Shown here piece after piece: positions 57,030-64,000 of a stretch of DNA of 64,000 nucleotides. A program made the position numbers and the translations under genes. The notes beneath the pieces were generated by a model, which ran no database searches, was not told the DNA's origin, and saw only the letters and a list, made by a program, of their open reading frames with translations. Positions within the stretch are counted from its first letter, which is position 1. Every line of letters starts with the position of its first letter. Source of the DNA: Oopsacas minuta (taxonomy: Eukaryota; Porifera; Hexactinellida; Lyssacinosida; Leucopsacidae); assembly GCA_024704765.1 (NCBI GenBank), contig JAKMXF010000009.1, forward strand, positions 45,803 through 109,802, read 5' to 3'.

Positions 57030-58212
57030 ATTTGTATCTAGATTCCGTAATCAGTGAAAAATTTCGCGTCCAGAGAAGTATATATTTCAAAGAGGACAAG
57101 TGCTGTTTTGGAAGCGAAAACTCAAAATTTTACGGAGTTCTGGTATGATTTTCACACCAGATCCAAAAAATGTGTTCGACTCTTTTAGGGTAACCCACAT
57201 GGGACGTCTCTCGATGTTACCTACAATTATTTTTCAAAATATGATATCAACACAATCATGATAGGAGATAACTTTATCTCAGGAAGACCCATGAGGATTC
57301 TCACAAGATTCCTATGGGGATTCCCAGAGGGATGTATTTTCATTTTGTTAAGAGAAATATTCGAAGCAGAGCTTCAAAAGCTCAATTTACAGTTGGTGAG
57401 GAGAGAGGAGAGAGATGGGATTATCGAGTATTACAAAGAAGACAATTGCAATACAAACGCTCGCAATTGGGGCAGTACCAAGTTGCGCTATTCTGTGAAG
57501 GAGTTTGAGGGTGTAAAGGTCCTAGAAGTATATTTACTACATTATTTCCTACTTTGTCACGATTTTTATAGTATATTGTGTATATTTAGAAATTAATTGT
57601 ATTAAACCATACAAATACTTTTTTTAGGTCAATTGAAGGATCTTTAGTATGAATCTAGATACATTAATTTTAGAATCTGATAATTCATATTATTTAGCAG
57701 ACCATAAACACATATCTTTGAAATTAAAAAAAAATTGATTTTAGTAAATATAATATTTGATGTAAAATTTATTATAAGAATAACCTTACTCAAATTGGCA
57801 GAAACTCAATTTGGAGGGTAACATACATATATTAATTCATTTTGCCATTTTTATCCTTTGCAAAATTCGAGGCCACAAAGTGCCGAGTCCTAAGCGAAGC
57901 GGCTTGTATATAGATGGTTTTTCTTTAGAAAAAACAATGGACCAAGAATGAAGTCTTGCAACTCTTAGATATTTATGAACAAACAAATGATTACGCCCAA
58001 ACTGCGGGCTCTTCTCTCATTAACTATCCTCCAAGTGAAAAGCAAGCTATACCAACTGAAAGAGAAAAGATTAATAATTAACTATTGTATTGTATATTAC
58101 CAAGTTAAATCGGTTTTACTACGAATATACAGGGAGGATGATACCACATTTAGTATCATTAGTAACCATATTTTATGGAAAAGTAGAATATAAAAGTTTA
58201 TTGGTGTTTGAT
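57030..58212. other. No recognised gene
   Basis: A 112-codon frame at 57258-57596 (ARNWGSTKLRYSVKEFEG) has no domain I recognise and no supporting neighbour. A partial G1 motif (TTCGAGGCCACAAAGTGCCG) is at 57868-57905. The remainder is AT-rich. Confidence 0.4.
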
Positions 58213-58870
58213 CTAGAAAAGTAAGAGAAGTATCTCTGGGGTAAATATAAGTAAACCGGGGAGAGGTAGTATGTGGGACATGTACATAGCTTCCTGAGGA
58301 TGTTTCCCAAATTTAGTTACAAACTTTTCTTGAGCTAGGCCCAGCATAGAAGCGGATAACAAAGCATATACTAGCATAAAAATGACCAATAGCCAAATAG
58401 TGAATTCGGTATCTTCTCCATCGTTGTATTGAACCATTTTAGCAGATACTGTCGTGGCTAAAGTAATTCCTATAGTTACCATGACAACGGATAGGTATTT
58501 CATTAATGAGCATCATCTTATTCATAAGTAAGACCCCAAGGATCATGTTAATGAGAAAAGAGCCAGAGTGGAATATCATGTGTGTGGGAAGAGAAATGTT
58601 GAACTTGAAAACCCAATTGTTCACAACATTTGAGATGAATAAGAAAGCTACCATAAGGGCGTGAGAGACAGGAGGAACTGCAAGAGGTCGGGAACCAAAC
58701 TTAGAGTGTGTTGCGAATAGGAAGGTAGAAATATATAGGAATTGACAGAATGTTATTGTGTTAGCCATGTTAGGATCTTCTTTGAGTAAATATTCTAGAA
58801 CCACTACATTGACACCCAGCAATTCACTGGTGAGAGGAGGAGGAGGAGGAGTACTTTCATGTCGGTTCAA
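58213..58870 (-). pseudogene. SLC35B4: SLC35B4-like nucleotide-sugar transporter, partial and frameshifted
   Basis: SLC35B4 carries UDP-xylose and UDP-GlcNAc across Golgi/ER membranes. The first frame (58439-58870) matches the early membrane helices (ANTITFCQFLYIS, VNNWVFKFNISLPTHMIFHS, NMILGVLL). After a one-base shift near 58510, 58213-58503 continues (KYLSVVMVTIGITLATTVSA, then LLSASMLGLAQEKFVTKFGK and SHILPLPG). The last about 130 residues of the family are missing and no downstream exon is seen. A strong pyrimidine tract plus AG (CTCCTCCTCTCACCAG) precedes the first conserved segment, so an N-terminal exon may have existed. It is probably a dead partial copy. Confidence 0.78.
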
Positions 58871-59229
58871 GTCAAATACTCACTAACTGAGTGATCGTTT
58901 AGATGTACCCGTTCCCTTAAATATTTATTTGTTAAGCAATAGGTACTTCTAGTGTTGTATATAATGTGTATTCTTTGAATATCTAAATTTAACGGTAGCT
59001 TTAAGCTCAAACATTATTTTATTGTCGCAATCACTGGAAGGGGACTTAGGGAATGAGTAAAAGTCGGAAAAATGTCGACAGTGATCGCAGACAATAAAAT
59101 AATGCTTGGCAAGACCATTGACATAGGATGATTGATAAAATTCCAAACTTCCCCTTTTACAAATATTTACAAACTCAAATTTCAGCCAAATTACTCTCCA
59201 GAAGGTCGATATCCAGTAGTCCTTGCCCT

Positions 59230-59580
59230 ATAACTTACACAATAGACGACCTACAAAATTTACTAACTCTCGCTAAGACAACTGGAATCGGGAGGCCTTA
59301 GAGAAGATTCTCGAAGACGTGGTCAGGGAGAATAACAGCGCGAGGAGGTCGCACGCCGATTAGCTATACAACAACGAAAAGCGAGGCGGCGACAAAGGCG
59401 ACTTCTTTGCTGCCCTGTCCACGAGTGAAGCGAGTCAAGGCCAATGACCTACGAGTCAGTAGGATCAAATACAGGTGGACATATTCCGCACAATACCCAT
59501 CTGATGAGTATGTGTTGAACTATTTCCGTAGTGAGAGAGACCAGCGCAGATTCTGTGAGGCTTAGCTTGGCTTTTTTGGG
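59230..59580 (+). pseudogene. Broken unknown gene U1, copy 2
   Basis: The nucleotide match to 53380-53720 is clear (AATCGGGAGGCCTTAG; GTCAAGGCCAATGA; CATCTGATGAGTATG). The N-terminal helix is recognisable (NREALEKILEDVVREN), then a frame change leads to CPRVKRVKANDLRVSRIKYR, WTYSAQYPSDEYVLNYFRSE, RDQRRFCEA and a stop. It is shorter and more damaged upstream than copy 1. Confidence 0.5.
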
Positions 59581-59699
59581 CATTTTTTAAGAATCCCTGG
59601 TTTATAGACTTAAACAATTTAAATGTCACTGAATTTTGTCAGTATTTATATAGATTTGTGGTCTAAAGTTTACACATTTCTATCCTTCTGTTGACGATA

Positions 59700-60010
59700 T
59701 AGGAAAGTAAACAATTACATTGGGGTAATCAAGTACGTTGAATCCGAATTTCAACGTATTGTCAAGTTTCTCATATGCAAATTTATTGTTGTTTTTATGA
59801 ATATAAAGTAAACAAATAGTTGAAATCTCAAAATATACGTAGAGACTTGCTCTCAAAAGCTACCTTAGGGTAATCAAGTATGTTTGAATCTGAATTTCGC
59901 ATTTTAAAGTTTATTATATCTAAACTTTGTTGTTTTGATGAGTAAACAAATAATTGAAATATATTTATTAATTCCTTTTTTGCAATTTTATACTTTAATG
60001 AAGAATTTCG
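59700..60010. repeat. Dispersed repeat R1 (third copy, two tandem units)
   Basis: Two successive units have the cores GGGGTAATCAAGTACGTTGA and AGGGTAATCAAGTATGTTTG. Each is followed by TTTCTCATATGCAAATTTAT-like or related AT-rich sequence and an AAAGTAAACAAAT-like tail. Same family as 19900-20284 and 29490-29860. Confidence 0.65.
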
Positions 60011-60076
60011 AACTTTGACACAAATTAACAACTCAAATCATAGAGTCAAGTACAACTTGGAAACACAGAAATAAGA

Positions 60077-60493
60077 NTGCTCTCGAGGATAGAAAGACTG
60101 TTACTGCCGACTGGTACACTACAGTGTGCCTACCCAAAGTCATCACAGCAATTGAGTCACAGCGGGAGAAGACAGGCATGGGAGGAATTCTTCTTCATCA
60201 TGATAATGCATCATCGCATACGGCAATCATAACTCGTGAGTTTTTGGAAAATTCTGGACTCAAAACATTACCTCACGCACCCTACAGTTCTGATTTAGCC
60301 CCTTGCGACTTCTGGTTGTTCCCTAGACTCAAAGATCAATTACGTGGGAGGAGATTTTCGACTAATGAGGAGTTGAGAGGGGCACTTTTCCAAGCGATCG
60401 GAGACATACCCAAAGAAAAGTGGAAAAATGTTTTGATAATTGGTTTACCAGAATGAAAAAATGTAATAGATTGTCAGGGAGAGTATTTTGAAA
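60077..60493 (+). pseudogene. mariner transposase C-terminal fragment
   Basis: The frame reads ALEDRKTVTADWYTTVCLPK, then GGILLHHDNASSHTA (second catalytic Asp) and LPHAPYSSDLAPCDFWLFPR with LKDQLRGRRF (third catalytic Asp of the DD34D mariner type). The open frame runs to 60456. A one-base shift gives the final FDNWFTRMKKC and a stop near 60493. The N-terminal half is missing. An ambiguous base (n) lies at its upstream edge (60077). It resembles the mariner lineage that gave rise to SETMAR. Confidence 0.9.
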
Positions 60494-62360
60494 AAATGTA
60501 ATAGTCAAATTTATGATTACTAATATGGTATGTCGGTCAACGTCAAAACTTTTCGAGTACCCTTCGTAGTGTATTAGAGAATTTAGTGTGTACACATACA
60601 CACTGGATTTCGCATTTTCAAGTTTGTCATATGTAAATTAATTGTTGTTCTATATATATAAAGTAAATAAATTTCAATATTGTTGTAGAACATGTTTTCA
60701 ATGGTTATACTAAGGTAATCGAGTATCCTGAGTCTAAATATCATATTGTAAACAAACATTTTGTGATTATTTGTTACTTTTAGATATATAAACTATGCAA
60801 TTTTCAAATTCTTTGTAGATTCATACTTCCAACGACTATTCTAGGGTAATCGAGTATCCTGAGTCCAATTATGTTATTATAACAACATTTCATAAATATT
60901 TGGTCACTTTTGGGGACATAAAGTTAGCAGATTTAAAGATTATGGCAGTATCATGTTTGCTACGGTTAAGATTACGAGTTTATGTATTCGAGGACCGTAG
61001 GCCCGAGTGTGGACACGAAATGTTCGCAACCGCGTAGCGAGACCAAGCGATGCGTGCGCCCGTATAATGTAAATTTCTTCACTACAGTTCAATCTGTGAG
61101 CTAAGTGCACATAATCATCGATTAGAAGCAATAACATTGGCTAATTTCATCAAAAACCTGTGCAATTATTATTACAAATAAGCTACGCTTCCTTGTGTTA
61201 CGCGGTTGAGTAGACTTCGTGTCCGCAATAGGCTGATCAACCGATAATGTGTGTTATATATTATTAAGTACCCTGTGTATGCTTTGAAAGTCACTATCTA
61301 ATTCCAATATTCACAATATGCTATTCACAACATCATATTCAATAGGAAAGCAGATACTGAACAAATTACAAAGATTGACAGTTGTACAATCAAACCTAAG
61401 TTGATTGAATATTAGACAAATAAGTTTTATTATCCATACTGCCTGCTACACTGATAATCTGTATGCAGACTACTCTCGAATTTTAGCCTTTTTTGGTAGT
61501 ATAAATTATATGACCTATTTGAAATTTGTTAACTTTTATAAGTACATAACTACAACAAATATTGATTCTATTATGCTAAAAAATTAATATTCGAACTCAG
61601 TTGATTCGATTACCCCAGCACACGCGTTGAAAGCACGATTCTAAGAACTTTTTGAATTTTTTATTATTTCCCCTAAATATGTACATAAAAAGCAAACAAA
61701 TATGAACTATATGAGAAGGTGTGAATATTTTCATTAGATATTTAAATATGATTCTAGAAATGTCGTTCCCCACCCCGTACCAAATCTCAAGCCTGTTTCT
61801 CTTACCAGTTCCTCAATCAATTAGGACAAACAAAAAAATGTCCAGCCGATAGACAGCTGAGGGTTAAATAATTTTGTTCTTTTCAGGGACGTGTAAATGT
61901 AGCAATGCATCGGACCCTAATGATTTTGGGTTCCTGGGTCCGATAATTATTTCAGCATATTCAATATTATTCGTCCCCTAATGTACCTACAACAATTTTG
62001 AATTTTCTTTACTTTATGTAGATGAAAGTGAACGAATAGTTACAAAATATTGTGTACAATACTATATACGGACACACCATAGTCAATTATTTCATGTTCT
62101 ATCCTTATAAGGATAAAATTCCGAATAAATATCCTACAATTACCCCTTACTAGCAGTTAATGGGGAAGAATTGAACTATTTCCAGTAAATACGATGTGTA
62201 TTTGTAATAATAGGATTATTTGCTGTTGTATTTGGGAAATTCTTAGAAGAGAAGAGGAAAAATACAGAAACTTAGTCAAATAGAGCTCTGATAGATGTTT
62301 ATAATATTTGTATATCCTGATCTTATCTTAATATATTTCTTAGGTAAAATTCTATTTATA
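60494..62360. other. Repeat-rich non-coding region
   Basis: Contains R1 cores at about 60715 (AAGGTAATCGAGTATCCTGA), 60845 (TAGGGTAATCGAGTATCCTG) and, inverted, about 61608 (CGATTACCCCAG), plus G1 at 60985-61065. Frames at 60940, 61405 and 62295 look fortuitous. Confidence 0.5.
60985..61065 (+). repeat. GC-rich structured motif G1 (copy at 61 kb)
   Basis: Reads ATTCGAGGACCGTAGGCCCG, GTGTGGACACGAAATGTTCG, then CAACCGCGTAGCGAGACCAA and GCGATGCG. It follows the same order as the 38 kb and 55.5 kb copies and again sits near R1 cores. Confidence 0.6.
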
Positions 62361-63274
62361 CAGTCAAGGGACAAAAGTATTCGACCACACAAATATATTG
62401 TCATAAATTGTATACTCTTTCCCGCTCCTATATATTGTGTAGTCTATATTCGTAGCTGCAATCTAGTAATTTCCATAGAATAACGTATGTTTTTCAAGAA
62501 TTTCAAAAAAATATTTTCGATTTACACTTTCTGAAGGTGTTAATTATGAATAATTATTAGATAATTATTGATAATCAAATATGTGGTAATTCAAAGCCTA
62601 TTAAGAATCTATAATTTCTGACTTGATATTTGAATTCTACGTAGGCGAGTTACCCCAGATTGAAATTTCCAATCGAATTGAACAACTTTTACCAAAGTTA
62701 TAGAAGAATTCCAATTTGTGCCATTTGTGCCACCTTTTGCCCAAGGTGGCACAAGTGGCCGCTACCAAGAAGTTATTTTGTAATTCAAGGGTTAGCATAG
62801 TCATATCATTCGAAAATAGTACTTTGACTTATTCCTCCTAACCCTAGTTGATTTCCTTGTAGTGGCGCTTTTTCCTGCCACCTGTGCCACTTTTTCAAAA
62901 AGTGGCACAAGTGGGACAAATTGAAATTCTTCTATAACTTTAGTAAAAGTTGTTCAATTCGATTGGAAATTTCAATCTGGGGTAACTCGCCTACGTAGAA
63001 TTCAAATATCAAGTCAGAAATTATAGATTCTTAATAGGCTTTGAATTACCACATATTTGATTATCAATAATTATCTAATAATTATTCATAATTAACACCT
63101 TCAGAAAGTGTAAATCGAAAATATTTTTTTGAAATTCTTGAAAAACATACGTTATTCTATGGAAATTACTAGATTGCAGCTACGAATATAGACTACACAA
63201 TATATAGGAGCGGGAAAGAGTATACAATTTATGACAATATATTTGTGTGGTCGAATACTTTTGTCCCTTGACTG
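62361..63274. mobile_element. Foldback MITE family D, 914 bp (copy 2)
   Basis: Same length, ends (CAGTCAAGGGACAAAAGTAT) and inverted-arm architecture as 53999-54912, with TA at 62359-62360 and 63275-63276. The two copies differ by only scattered substitutions, so they transposed fairly recently. Non-coding. Confidence 0.94.
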
Positions 63275-64000
63275 TATATTCGCACATCTATACTACTATT
63301 AAAACACAATTAATCTGTATATACATATTTATGTAAGTGGAGAAACTGGAGGACCCCATCATTAACCACTGCTCAGCCAATATACATGATAGAAGTTTGA
63401 ATCACAGGTATACCTCAATGTGACAAATGTCCTGATGTCATGACTCTGGCCAAATGCAAACTCATCATGGAGTTATTACATCATCGAGACTACAAAAATA
63501 ATCAAAGTTCTCCCATTTATTGAGAATTTCATAATATTCGAGACACTAAGTACCCAGATTACTAACCTAAAGCTACGTAAGAGCTCCAGCATTACCACAG
63601 AAGGCCATTAAATGGAATTTGGATGGACCATGGATAATAAAAGTTAAAATTTCCACAAAATATTATATTTGTCAACGAAAAATGTAGATGCCTAAAGTAC
63701 GTGACGTAATCGTGCATGACGTTGTCGTAACCCAAAATCATCTCCCAAAGTGTATATCTATATGTTGTATGAATAAGACGCCGTACCTGTTTACCCTTGA
63801 AATACTACTCAAGAATGTTTTGCTTGCTCCCGGTGAGATCGCCCTTTTGGGACCTAAACCACTAGCATTTATGGTACCCTTGAGGTCCGTATATCGCTTG
63901 CATATTGTAAACCAATCCAGTGAAATAGGACCCCTTACTAATTCCTCACACTATAAAATTCCATAAATTGCTTGTTGGCCCAAATGTTTTACTGTATTAG
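63275..64000. other. Right edge, no recognised gene
   Basis: The tract ACTATTAAAACACAATTAAT near 63292 is shared with 27146, so it is repeat-derived. A 92-codon frame at 63688-63966 has no recognisable domain. Confidence 0.4.

Noticed and set aside
57258-57596. 112-codon frame as a gene
   Set aside because: No recognisable motif, a second overlapping frame in another phase, and an AT-rich hydrophobic tail; evidence is insufficient.
63688-63966. 92-codon frame as a gene
   Set aside because: No domain or homologue recognised and no splice or neighbour support.

Overview
The window is AT-rich nuclear DNA of an animal. Intron-containing genes with GT..AG junctions encode animal-type SMC6, purine nucleoside phosphorylase (PNP), a vitamin K epoxide reductase and MYRF. 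Several coiled-coil/NHL or propeller proteins and dense, decayed DNA transposons suggest an early-branching metazoan, most likely a sponge and possibly a glass sponge. That placement is inference. No bacterial-style operons, CRISPR arrays, rRNA or tRNA genes were recognised.

Layout. 1-3 kb: no gene, one short MITE. 3.0-6.7 kb: complete SMC6 on the minus strand (2 exons, 1096 aa). 8.3-9.2 kb: intact propeller-like gene. 9.4-11.2 kb: broken ZMYM1-type hAT transposase and a 654-bp hAT-type MITE. 12.1-13.5 kb: MPP10 (MPHOSPH10) homologue broken by an in-frame TAG and a late frameshift. 13.9-17.2 kb: a decayed RAG1-like (RAG/Transib superfamily) transposon with its ends and target-site duplication still recognisable. 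17.4-18.6 kb: MULE-type transposase remnant. 18.6-19.9 kb: 313-aa propeller gene inside a 1.3-kb segment repeated in inverted orientation at 46.9-48.2 kb. 20-22.7 kb: KIAA1586-like hAT remnant and a complete-length but broken Tc1/mariner-class element. 23-30 kb: broken NHL gene, a foldback-like element built of 31-bp repeats, an intact NHL gene lying in an intron of a probable coiled-coil gene. 31.9-46.3 kb: the main host-gene block, VKOR, PNP (4 exons, 364 aa) and MYRF (6 exons, 919 aa), all on the plus strand, with MITEs and a Tc1 element in the introns. 48-64 kb: mostly relics (Ig-domain receptor pseudogene, BED-finger ORF, two broken copies of an unknown gene, nested MITEs, partial SLC35B4, mariner fragment) plus dispersed repeats.

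The host genes do not form one pathway: SMC6 (SMC5/6 complex), MPP10 (U3 snoRNP), VKOR (quinone/disulfide redox), PNP (purine salvage) and MYRF (membrane-tethered transcription factor) are independent housekeeping or regulatory genes. The most notable object is the RAG1-like transposon. Its terminal CACAGTG matches the recombination-signal heptamer, its 5-bp target duplication fits RAG/Transib chemistry, and an unoccupied paralogue of the insertion site lies about 250 bp away.
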